NCBI GenBank assembly: GCA_003451935.1
Contig: DMJA01000054.1
Location: 1 to 11,121, forward strand
Reading direction: 5' to 3'
Origin: Verrucomicrobiota bacterium
Lineage (GTDB): Bacteria > Verrucomicrobiota > Kiritimatiellia > CAIQIC01 > Lenti-01
Length of the DNA: 11,121 bases
Positions within the stretch are counted from its first letter, which is position 1; each line of letters opens with the position of its first letter. Positions 1 to 6,467 of the stretch are shown here, piece by piece. A program made the translations under genes and the position numbers. The notes under the pieces are model-generated. The model was given only the letters and a program-made list of their open reading frames with translations. It made no database searches and was not told where the DNA came from.

Positions 1-283
1 TCTCCAAGGCGTCGATTTCGCGCCCGAAGTCGTCCGGCTCGAAGTCGTTTTCCTGATCGACGTCGTCGAAGGTCGCGGCCGTCAACGGCTCGCTCGCCGG
101 CAGCGCCCCCTCCCCCTCGCCCAGCTTCTCTTCCAGCACGGGATTCTGCTCCAGCTCGGTCCGGAGCAGCTCGCGCAATTCGGGCAAGGGCACCTGCAGA
201 AAACGCAACGCCTGCATCATGCGCGGCGCCAGCTTCATCTCCTGCCGGAGCTGCTGGGTCTGGAAGAGGCCCTGTTTCATCAT
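1..283 (-). CDS. rpoN: RNA polymerase sigma-54 factor, N-terminal part (runs off window)
   Basis: Only the first 94 codons are present; the gene continues beyond base 1. The product would be the alternative sigma factor that directs RNA polymerase to -24/-12 promoters and needs AAA+ activators for open-complex formation. Visible is the Gln/Leu-rich region I: the start MMKQGLFQTQQLRQEMKL is followed by LAPRMMQALRFLQVPLPEL, then ELLRTELEQNPVLEE. The last matches the family's 'LexxlexNPxLE' signature, which contacts core polymerase and activator. An acidic linker follows from about residue 54 (GEGEGALPASEP, then FDDVDQENDFEPDDFG), as expected for region II. Two adjacent ATG codons exist (283-281 and 280-278). 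A GAGG lies 2 bases before the first and 5 before the second, so translation may begin at 280. It lies 61 bases downstream of dusB, on the same strand. I am confident of the family; the core-binding and RpoN-box regions cannot be seen. Confidence 0.92.
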   Translation of the reverse strand, partial: MMKQGLFQTQQLRQEMKLAPRMMQALRFLQVPLPELRELLRTELEQNPVLEEKLGEGEGALPASEPLTAATFDDVDQENDFEPDDFGREIDALE

Positions 284-317
284 GGCCTCAATCTACCCAA
301 TCCTCCCGCCCCTGCAC

Positions 318-346
318 AGCCCATTCCATGTCCTTGGACATGGGCT
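318..346 (-). repeat. Inverted repeat between dusB and rpoN (possible hairpin)
   Basis: AGCCCAT at 318-324 is the exact reverse complement of ATGGGCT at 340-346, and TCCA (325-328) can continue the stem with TGGA (335-338) across a one-base bulge. A competing fold uses CCATGTCC (326-333) and GGACATGG (336-343). The element begins inside the dusB stop codon (TAG, 347-345) and ends 34 bases before the first rpoN ATG. No T-tract follows on the minus strand, so it is not a standard intrinsic terminator. It could be a processing or attenuation hairpin separating dusB from rpoN. The structure is read directly from the sequence; any role is inferred. Confidence 0.45.
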
Positions 347-1397
347 ATTGGATGTGGTTCTCGGTGCTTTTCCGTCCCGATGCCAGCACCTCGTCCACCC
401 GGCCCAGCAGCGTGGCCGCATCCACGCGCTCCTCCAGCGTCCGGGCCAGCGCCCCGAATCCCCGGAAGCTCCTCAAATAGCGAACCAGATGCGGGCGCAT
501 CACCAGGCAGGCCGTCAGCTCCACACCCAGCTTCAGCTCCTTCTTCCCGCGGCGCGCCATCAAATCCATCTCCCGCCGGAGATGCTCGCGGATGGCGGTC
601 CGCACCTCGTCCACCGAAGGCAGGCGCGGTTCGCGGCCCGCCGCCAGGTCGCGAATGTCGCGGAACAGCCACGGATGGCCCAGCGCCACGCGTCCGACCA
701 TCGCACCATCCACGCCCGTCTCGGCCACCATCCGGAACACGTCCGCCGCCGTCTTCACCCCCCCGTTGCCGATCACCGGGATCCTGCGCGCGCGCTTCAC
801 CTCCGCGATCAGGCTCCAATCCGACGGCCCCGAATGCCGGACGCTTGCCACCCGACCGTGCAGGAAGATCGCCTCGGCGCCCGCCTGCTCCACACCCGCC
901 GTCGTCTCCAGCACATTGATGGTGTCCGCGCACCAGCCGATGCGCGTCTTCACCGTCACCGGCAGCGCCCCCCCCACCGCGGCCTTCACCTGCCGCGTGA
1001 TCTCCGCCATCTTCGCCGGATCGCGCATCAGCCCCGCCCCGTCGCCCCGGTTGCGGATCTTCGGCATGGGGCAGCCGGCGTTGATGTCCAGGAAATCGAA
1101 CCGCTTCGTCTCCGCCACTTTCGCGGAGGCCGCAGCCATCGCGGCCGGGTCGGATCCGTAGATCTGCGCGCCGATGGGATGTTCCTCGCCCCACGTGTCG
1201 AGATAGTGGCCCGTCCGGACGTGGTCGCGCACCAGCCCTTGCGCACTCACCATTTCCGTGACGACCGCCCCGCAGCCCTGTTCAAGGCACAGCGACCGCC
1301 ACGCCCCGTCGGTATAGCCCGCCATGGGCGCAAGAAAAACGGGCCACTCGACCCGGAGCGACCCGATCTGCAACGGCTGGAGCCGGAACTCGGACAT
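345..1397 (-). CDS. dusB: tRNA-dihydrouridine synthase, DusB family
   Basis: FMN- and NADPH-dependent enzyme that reduces uridine to dihydrouridine in the D-loop of tRNAs in the cytoplasm. The 350-residue product has the usual length and motif order: FMN-binding 'LAPMAGYTD' (about 22-30), 'DINAGCP' (105-111) with catalytic Cys109, 'VTVKTRIGW' (148-156), 'HGR' (180-182), 'SGPSDW' (189-194), phosphate-binding 'IPVIGNGG' (206-213) and 'GRVALGHPWLF' (236-246). A helical C-terminal tRNA-binding domain follows. DusB is favoured over DusA or DusC because of the GCPxxKxxxxGxGxxLMxDP-like stretch and the 'ALGHPWLF' segment. An ATG at 1406-1404 directly abuts a GGAGG, which is too close. The ATG at 1397-1395 lies 9 bases after that GGAGG, so I chose it (MSEFRLQPL). 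It starts 19 bases after the amylase stop and is followed by rpoN. Family certain, exact substrate position inferred. Confidence 0.92.
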   Translation of the reverse strand: MSEFRLQPLQIGSLRVEWPVFLAPMAGYTDGAWRSLCLEQGCGAVVTEMVSAQGLVRDHVRTGHYLDTWGEEHPIGAQIYGSDPAAMAAASAKVAETKRFDFLDINAGCPMPKIRNRGDGAGLMRDPAKMAEITRQVKAAVGGALPVTVKTRIGWCADTINVLETTAGVEQAGAEAIFLHGRVASVRHSGPSDWSLIAEVKRARRIPVIGNGGVKTAADVFRMVAETGVDGAMVGRVALGHPWLFRDIRDLAAGREPRLPSVDEVRTAIREHLRREMDLMARRGKKELKLGVELTACLVMRPHLVRYLRSFRGFGALARTLEERVDAATLLGRVDEVLASGRKSTENHIQ

Positions 1398-1406
1398 GCG
1401 CGGCAT

Positions 1407-1411
1407 CCTCC
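1407..1411 (-). promoter_or_regulatory. Shine-Dalgarno site that sets the dusB start
   Basis: A perfect GGAGG (minus strand) sits between the amylase stop codon at 1419-1417 and dusB. Spacing is 0 bases to the upstream ATG (1406) but 9 bases to the ATG at 1397, so it supports the shorter protein. Confidence 0.75.
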
Positions 1412-1416
1412 GGGGG

Positions 1417-4400
1417 TCAGGGCCCGGGCATCTTCACTTCCAGGCGGTAGAACCGGCTGGTCGGATTCACGAGGGTATCGACGAACTGGTTCGTTTCCCC
1501 GGTCCCCTCGATCGGATCCGTGGGCGGGTTCGCGGGCAGCCAATTGTCCGGGTGCATGAAGTCCGAGTACCAAACGAAGTAGTTGCGGTTGGAGCGCGTC
1601 GTGAAGCCCAGCGCGAAGCTGTTGCTCGTGCTGGTCGTGGAATCCAGCGCGAGGAAGTCGTTGCCGTCGGTCGGGTCGGTGTTGGCGATGTACTCGTCCA
1701 GGTTGGAATAGGCGTCGGTGTCGTTGTTCGATGCCGCGTTCAGGCTGCCGACCGGGAGGCCCCACTGCAGCTCGAACGAGTCCGGAATCCCGTCGTCGTT
1801 GGTGTCGTCGTCGTTGGCGGCATAGACCTGCCGCTCGGCCAGCAGCGTCGGATAGCCGTCCCGCGCGAAAGTCACGCTCAGCAGGTGGAGATAGCCCGGG
1901 TCGCCGTTGTGGAGGTTGGGCAGGACCAGGCGGACGGCGTGCTCGGTGGCTGTGGCGTCGCGCTGGATGACGCCATTCGTTTGCGCCACGCCGTCCAGGT
2001 CGAAGACAAAGCAGGAGGCCAGTTCCGCATCGTCGAGCCCGGCAGCCAGCGTCTGGCTGAAATACGCGACCAGGTTGCTGCCCACGCCCACGCTGGCGCC
2101 ATCGGCGGCCGGCTCGTGGACCAGCAGGTGCACGCCGTTGCCGCCGGTGGTCACCGTCCGGATCAGCTTCGTGAAATGCCCGTCGGCTTCATCCAGCGCC
2201 AGGTCCGTGGAGGACGAAAGTTCACGCAGGCAAACGGTGATCGTGGCCGTGCCCGAGGTCGGAATCAGCACATAATTGAATTCCCACTGCTGGTCGGGCG
2301 CGGTGCCGGGCATGGGCGCGGGCACGAGGCCCTTGTTGGCCTTCACCCAGGCGTTGTTCCCATTGCCATTGGCCAATCCGGTCGCGGAATCGTCGTTGCC
2401 CGGTTCCATGTCCTCGATCTTGTACCAGACCTCCTCCACGCTCATGTCGGTGCGCACCTTCACGCCGTAGGTGGAGCCGGAGAGGGTGTCGCCGTCCGCG
2501 GGCGGATATTGGATGATTCCATCCGGTCGGGCCGCGTCGTAATAGAAGGTCTGCGTGCGCTCGCGGTAGATGGGCGTGTCGACCGCGGCGCGGCCGAGGA
2601 GGGCCTTCGTCCGCAGGACATGGAGGCCCTCGTCGAGGCCCGTGGCCATCTTGCCCCAGTCGTTGTGCGGATAGCAGGGAATCGTGGCGGCGTTGAAGTT
2701 GGTGATGGCGAACAGTGTTTCCATGCGGGGCGCCAGGACGATGTCGGCGTCGCTCCACGGGAAGTAGCTGGCGGCATCGCCCTTGGCGGCGCCGATCTTG
2801 TAGCGCAGGACGGTGCCGGCGGGCATGGCCGGCAGCGTGGCGCTCCACCATTGCGAAGTGCGGTCGCCGTGGATGTCGCCGTCGGCGGAATACGCGAGGG
2901 CCGCCACCCGCGTGGCGCCCTTGCCAATGCCCGCGCTGCCCTCGGGCCAATCCATGCCGTTCGTCGTGTAGTACAGCCAGGCGGCGTCCGCATACGGGGC
3001 GTATCCGATTTTGGTCCAGACCGTGACGGGCTGGCTGGCGGCCAGTTCCGGCGCCGGATTGAACTGTAGATCGCTCGAAATCTGGTTGCTCTGCGCGGGA
3101 TCGTGGAAATGCCACGTGACGGCCCGGCTGTCGTCGTACAGGTTTGGCTCGCCGCCGGCGTTGATCGCAAACCCGGCGGAGCCGATCGTGCAGGCATAGG
3201 TTTCGGCGCCGGGCGAGCCGATCGTGTTGTAAAGGGTCTCAACGGCCGCGAACTTCTCGGCGACGCGCCGGACGTACTTCATCTGCTCGTAGCCGAGGAA
3301 CTTGTCCTTGGAAACGGCGGGCGGGTTGTCGCGCGTGCCGGGGTCCTGGGTCACGACGTCCATCTGCGAGTTCAGGTCGATGCCGCCATCGAGCTTCATC
3401 AGGATGTTCTCGGCCGAGCCGTCCGCGCGCGCGATGAAAGTCAGATTGGAGGATTGGGTGACGCGCGGAATCGCCATGGAATAGCTGTAGTCCGAGGGGT
3501 TTGGATCGGCGAGGCCGTAGGGATTGAACGCCGGATCGCCGTTGCGCCCGTCCTTGCGCGTCACCGTCACGCTCCCGGCCTTCGCGCCGTTCTCGTAGAC
3601 CAGGATGGGCTGGATTTCCTCGGTCAGCCCTTCGCCCCAGGCCGCCGGCATCCCCGGAATGCGCCACGAAAAGGCGTAGTACTCGTTGGGGGCGATGTAG
3701 AGGGCTGAATCATCATCCATATTGACCAGCCCCCCCCCCAGCACCTTGACCTGCTTGCCGGGATTGTAGATGGAGTAGTTAAACAAACGCGCGCCCTCGG
3801 GAAACACCGCCCCACCCGCCACGAGCGGCCAGGCGGTGCCGTAGTTCTTGGACATGGCGAACACCATGGAAACACCTTGGCCATTGTTGCCAATGGCCTC
3901 GTCGTAGCGGGTGTAGGACAGATAATCCCATGCACTCCACCGGCTGGCCTGATAGCCCCAGCCGAAGTGCCGGCTGATGTCGAGCAGGTTCGGGAGGTAG
4001 CCTTTGCCGAACTGGCCGAGGAACGGGATCTCCGCCGGCTTCGGGAACCAGTCCGGCGAGCCGCTCTGGTTGTAGCCGTCGGTATAGACGATCGGCAGGC
4101 CTTCGCGCGTCAGCAGGATGGCGCTGGCCTGCTCGCGATCCCCGCCATACAGGTAGTTGTTGTCGTGGCTCATCACATAGTGCATGGATTGTCCGGGACT
4201 GATTACGGCATAGCCGGGGTTGTCCATGCCGGCCAAGGTGTACCCGATGTTGCCCTTCACCGCGTTGAGGAAGTCGTCGTTCGCAATCCGCATGCCCGCC
4301 GCCACATAGTTGTCCTTCGACGGCGGATCGCCGAGGTGCTCGCCGTAGAGAAGCGCATCGTCACGCGCCTGCACATTGTTGAAGACCGTGTCTCGGTGGT

Positions 4401-5508
4401 TGTCCCAGTCGCTGAAGCCGCGCGAAATGTTGAACTGTTCCTGCGCCTGGCCGCCGTAGCCCCAGTTGGAGTTGTCCTTCGGGTCGTCCATCTTGCCGAA
4501 GAAATACGAAGGAACGTGCTTCACGGCGTCGAGGCGGAACCCGTCCGCGCTGGCCTTGTCCACGAACCACCGGATCGCACGGTTCAGCATGCCGCCGACA
4601 TCCTCCGCCACAATGTTGCCCATGTCGTATTTTCCATTGCCATAGCCCCACGCCGCGGTCTGGCGATCCGCGCGGCTGGGGTCGATGCCCGTGTCTGTAA
4701 AGTCCTCGCCCGCCTCGCCCGAATCGTGCTGGCCGTTGGAATTCGCATCGGTCCAATCGAAGCGCCCGTTCGAGTTGGCGTCCACGAACGGCTCCTTGTT
4801 CGCAAAGGTATGGACGATGGACGTGACGCCACCGCTCACGACTTCGATCGGAAGGTCGGTGTCGAGGTAGATCTCCGTCCGGCCCGCGTGGCGAATGCCG
4901 GACCACTTGGGAAAGGTGGTTCCTTCGCTATACCCGAAGCTGGCGTTCGGGCTTTCCTGCGCGATGTCCTGCCCGAAGGGATTGCGGTTCAGCACCTGCC
5001 ACTCGTCCGACCACGTCGGCCAGCCATAGTTTTCATATGTGGTTTCGGAGGTGCGCTTGAGATGGAAATCCTCCGGAACAAAGCCGTTGGCCTGCAGCGT
5101 GCCCGGCGCGCCGTACGACATCGGGCCGCCGTTGTGCGCCATCACGTTGTCGAAATAGACGCGCAACCCGAAGCGGTGCGCCATCTCGACCAGATGGAGC
5201 AGCTCCGTCTCCGTTCCGTACTTGGTGGTGAGGGAGCCGTTCTGGTCCTTGCTGCCCAGATCGAACCGGTCATAGGTGTCGAATCCGACGGACAGCCCCC
5301 CGCCGGCCTTGAAGGGGGGAGGCAGCCAAAGCGCGGTGTAGCCGGCTTCGGCCAGTTCGGGAATCCGCCGCGTGAGCTCGGGCCAGCTGGTGTTGAAATA
5401 TTGAAGGATCGTCTCGCCGGCAAAGGCGTGGCAGACCCCGAAAACGACAAGCCAGAACATGGCGCCGGCCCGCCCCCATCGCCCACTTCGATGCATGCTC
5501 CATTCCAT
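1417..5508 (-). CDS. Large secreted GH13 alpha-amylase-type glycoside hydrolase with modular C-terminal tail
   Basis: A 1363-residue secreted enzyme predicted to hydrolyse alpha-1,4-glucans such as starch or glycogen by the GH13 retaining mechanism. Residues 1-30 form a signal peptide (basic start, hydrophobic MFWLVVFGVCHAFA, likely cleavage before Gly31). The barrel starts with ILQYFNTSW and YDRFDLG...GSLTTKYGT, resembling liquefying alpha-amylases. Conserved regions are DNVMAHN (120-126), GFRLDAVKH (323-331, nucleophile Asp327), LLYGEHLGD (acid/base Glu390) and MSHDNN (stabiliser Asp449), so the catalytic triad is complete. Domain B carries two DANSNGxxD calcium-type loops (243-262). Domain C is about 540-620. 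The tail (620-1363) has beta-rich, Ig-like stretches I cannot name, then an acidic DDDTNDDGIPD segment with SNLDEYIANTDPTD (1232-1281) and a terminal domain ending RFYRLEV. Known alpha-amylases are about 450-700 residues, so the tail is unusually long. AAGG lies 6 bases before the ATG at 5508, supporting that start. Its own promoter is not evident. Substrate is inferred. Confidence 0.93.
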   Translation of the reverse strand: MEWSMHRSGRWGRAGAMFWLVVFGVCHAFAGETILQYFNTSWPELTRRIPELAEAGYTALWLPPPFKAGGGLSVGFDTYDRFDLGSKDQNGSLTTKYGTETELLHLVEMAHRFGLRVYFDNVMAHNGGPMSYGAPGTLQANGFVPEDFHLKRTSETTYENYGWPTWSDEWQVLNRNPFGQDIAQESPNASFGYSEGTTFPKWSGIRHAGRTEIYLDTDLPIEVVSGGVTSIVHTFANKEPFVDANSNGRFDWTDANSNGQHDSGEAGEDFTDTGIDPSRADRQTAAWGYGNGKYDMGNIVAEDVGGMLNRAIRWFVDKASADGFRLDAVKHVPSYFFGKMDDPKDNSNWGYGGQAQEQFNISRGFSDWDNHRDTVFNNVQARDDALLYGEHLGDPPSKDNYVAAGMRIANDDFLNAVKGNIGYTLAGMDNPGYAVISPGQSMHYVMSHDNNYLYGGDREQASAILLTREGLPIVYTDGYNQSGSPDWFPKPAEIPFLGQFGKGYLPNLLDISRHFGWGYQASRWSAWDYLSYTRYDEAIGNNGQGVSMVFAMSKNYGTAWPLVAGGAVFPEGARLFNYSIYNPGKQVKVLGGGLVNMDDDSALYIAPNEYYAFSWRIPGMPAAWGEGLTEEIQPILVYENGAKAGSVTVTRKDGRNGDPAFNPYGLADPNPSDYSYSMAIPRVTQSSNLTFIARADGSAENILMKLDGGIDLNSQMDVVTQDPGTRDNPPAVSKDKFLGYEQMKYVRRVAEKFAAVETLYNTIGSPGAETYACTIGSAGFAINAGGEPNLYDDSRAVTWHFHDPAQSNQISSDLQFNPAPELAASQPVTVWTKIGYAPYADAAWLYYTTNGMDWPEGSAGIGKGATRVAALAYSADGDIHGDRTSQWWSATLPAMPAGTVLRYKIGAAKGDAASYFPWSDADIVLAPRMETLFAITNFNAATIPCYPHNDWGKMATGLDEGLHVLRTKALLGRAAVDTPIYRERTQTFYYDAARPDGIIQYPPADGDTLSGSTYGVKVRTDMSVEEVWYKIEDMEPGNDDSATGLANGNGNNAWVKANKGLVPAPMPGTAPDQQWEFNYVLIPTSGTATITVCLRELSSSTDLALDEADGHFTKLIRTVTTGGNGVHLLVHEPAADGASVGVGSNLVAYFSQTLAAGLDDAELASCFVFDLDGVAQTNGVIQRDATATEHAVRLVLPNLHNGDPGYLHLLSVTFARDGYPTLLAERQVYAANDDDTNDDGIPDSFELQWGLPVGSLNAASNNDTDAYSNLDEYIANTDPTDGNDFLALDSTTSTSNSFALGFTTRSNRNYFVWYSDFMHPDNWLPANPPTDPIEGTGETNQFVDTLVNPTSRFYRLEVKMPGP

Positions 5509-5545
5509 TTTTTACCTTATCCCCCGTCCATGCGGAGAAGGCAAG

Positions 5546-5569
5546 CCGTTTCGTCAACCGTTTCGACAG
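5546..5569 (-). repeat. 12-bp tandem repeat upstream of the amylase gene
   Basis: Plus-strand CCGTTTCGTCAA (5546-5557) is followed immediately by CCGTTTCGACAG (5558-5569), identical at 10 of 12 positions. On the coding strand each unit reads CGAAACGG, preceded by a TGNC-type trinucleotide context. It is the only structured sequence in the 91-base gap (5509-5599) between the Mut7-C stop and the amylase start, about 38-61 bases ahead of the amylase ATG. CGAAACG resembles half of a LacI-family operator, but the copies are direct, not inverted. It could be an operator for the amylase; this is inference. Confidence 0.4.
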
Positions 5570-5599
5570 AGGGAAATGGCCTTGTTCGCCCCCGGCGGA

Positions 5600-6409
5600 T
5601 CATGGGGCCGCGGCGGGGAACATGCCCTTGAACCGTTCGCGCAGTTTTTCGACGTGGGATCCCTCCCAGAAGACCTTTCCGCAGGCCGGACAGCGATAGA
5701 ATGTGTCGTAATACTTTTTCGTCTTGGGCTCCAATTGGTCCGCCACCTGGTCCTTCCCGACCGGCTCGAGGAGGCCGTTGCAATCCGCGCAGCGCGAAAA
5801 CGGCCGGATCACCCCCCCGAGGTCGAAACGGCGGACGACTTCCTCGATCTGCCGCGAGGGCCACACCGACCGCACCCAGTAGCCATGCGTCACCGCCTTC
5901 GCATGGAGCAGCCGCCGGTCGCGCGTCAGCGCGATGCGCTTTTCCTTCGCTGAAATCGCGACGATCTCGTCGTCGCGGTAGGCGTTCGAAAACAGCGTGT
6001 CGAAGCCGAGCAGCCGCAAGTTCCGCGCCAGCCGGCCCAGGTTGACGTCCACCACGAACGCGATCTGCCGCAGCGGCTTGTCGCGCAGCTTCACGATCGG
6101 CGAGATGTCGATTCCCTCGAACACCGGATAGACCGCGACGCGGTCGCCATCCTGCAACGGGTAGCCGAATCCGACGGACTCGCCGTTGACGACGACCAGG
6201 TCCACTTCGACGTGCGGCACCCCCATCGCCTCGATGGGGTCCTTGATGCCGGGATGGCCGTCGAACCGATAGACCAACGTCCGCTGGCGCTGCCCCGGCT
6301 TCAGGAAATCGTTCAACTCCTCGTAGAAGCGGAATTCGGCGGCGTGCTCAAACGTCCGGTCGGAATCCAAGGGGCGGCGCTTCATGGCAGGCGGCTTTCT
6401 ATTGTCCAT
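5600..6409 (-). CDS. Mut7-C RNase (PIN-like) protein with ubiquitin-like N-domain and zinc ribbon
   Basis: Predicted cytoplasmic RNA-processing nuclease of the Mut7-C family (COG1656), whose biological substrate in bacteria is not settled. Numbering from the ATG at 6409, residues about 23-105 form the beta-grasp ubiquitin-like domain (AEFRFYEELNDFL... to ...GDRVAVYPVFEG). The PIN-like core follows: FVVDVNLGRLARNLRLLGFDT (Asp121), RDDEIVAIS (Asp146/Asp147/Glu148) and ALTRDRRLL (Asp164), giving the acidic metal-binding set. A C-terminal zinc ribbon has CADC (207-210) and CPAC (240-243). Length is normal for the family. The open frame extends to a GTG at 6430 inside the upstream palindrome array; ATGs at 6409 and 6385 are likelier starts, neither with a strong ribosome site. 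The first conserved residue is near 6340, so either fits. No partner toxin-antitoxin gene is adjacent. Family assignment is confident; function is inferred. Confidence 0.87.
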   Translation of the reverse strand: MDNRKPPAMKRRPLDSDRTFEHAAEFRFYEELNDFLKPGQRQRTLVYRFDGHPGIKDPIEAMGVPHVEVDLVVVNGESVGFGYPLQDGDRVAVYPVFEGIDISPIVKLRDKPLRQIAFVVDVNLGRLARNLRLLGFDTLFSNAYRDDEIVAISAKEKRIALTRDRRLLHAKAVTHGYWVRSVWPSRQIEEVVRRFDLGGVIRPFSRCADCNGLLEPVGKDQVADQLEPKTKKYYDTFYRCPACGKVFWEGSHVEKLRERFKGMFPAAAP

Positions 6410-6421
6410 TCTACCGCGGGT

Positions 6422-6462
6422 TTTCCACACCGTGGAAATCTTTTTTCCACGCCATGGAAAAA
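6422..6462. promoter_or_regulatory. Array of four 11-bp-phased TTTCCA/TGGAAA half-sites
   Basis: The plus strand shows TTTCCA at 6422, TGGAAA at 6433, TTTCCA at 6444 and TGGAAA at 6455: alternating orientation, every start exactly 11 bp apart, each pair separated by 5 bases. The outer pairs form 17-bp palindromes centred at 6430 and 6452, two helical turns apart. The middle pair extends to a perfect 8-bp inverted repeat (CGTGGAAA 6431-6438 and TTTCCACG 6444-6451). The element fills the 58-base gap between the deacetylase stop (6468) and the Mut7-C ATG (6409). It reads as a tandem operator for a dimeric regulator stacked on one DNA face. Alternatively, in RNA it forms either one central hairpin or two outer ones. 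No U-tract follows the stems in the minus-strand direction, so a plain terminator is less likely. Confidence 0.6.
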
Positions 6463-6467
6463 TCCGG

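Noticed and set aside
219..1559. A 446-codon plus-strand frame over dusB
   Set aside because: The His/Arg/Pro-rich product has no motif, and the opposite strand encodes a complete DusB.
1324..3069. A 581-codon open frame on the plus strand, opposite the amylase tail
   Set aside because: It lies entirely antisense to a gene with clear domain matches. Its product is a low-complexity Arg/Gly/Val/Ala mix with no recognisable motif, as expected for mirror frames in GC-rich DNA.
5529..5557. A possible sigma-70 promoter (TTGACG, then CGCATG after 17 bases) before the amylase
   Set aside because: The -35 box matches well but the -10 candidate is poor, and promoter consensus in this lineage is uncertain.
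3877..5631. A 584-codon open frame on the plus strand, opposite the amylase catalytic domain
   Set aside because: Same reasoning: antisense to conserved GH13 motifs and of biased Val/Arg/Ala composition with no domain.
6441..6465. An intrinsic terminator after the deacetylase gene
   Set aside because: The stem is A/T-rich and is followed by AGATTTCC rather than a U-tract on the minus strand; the phased repeat explanation fits better.
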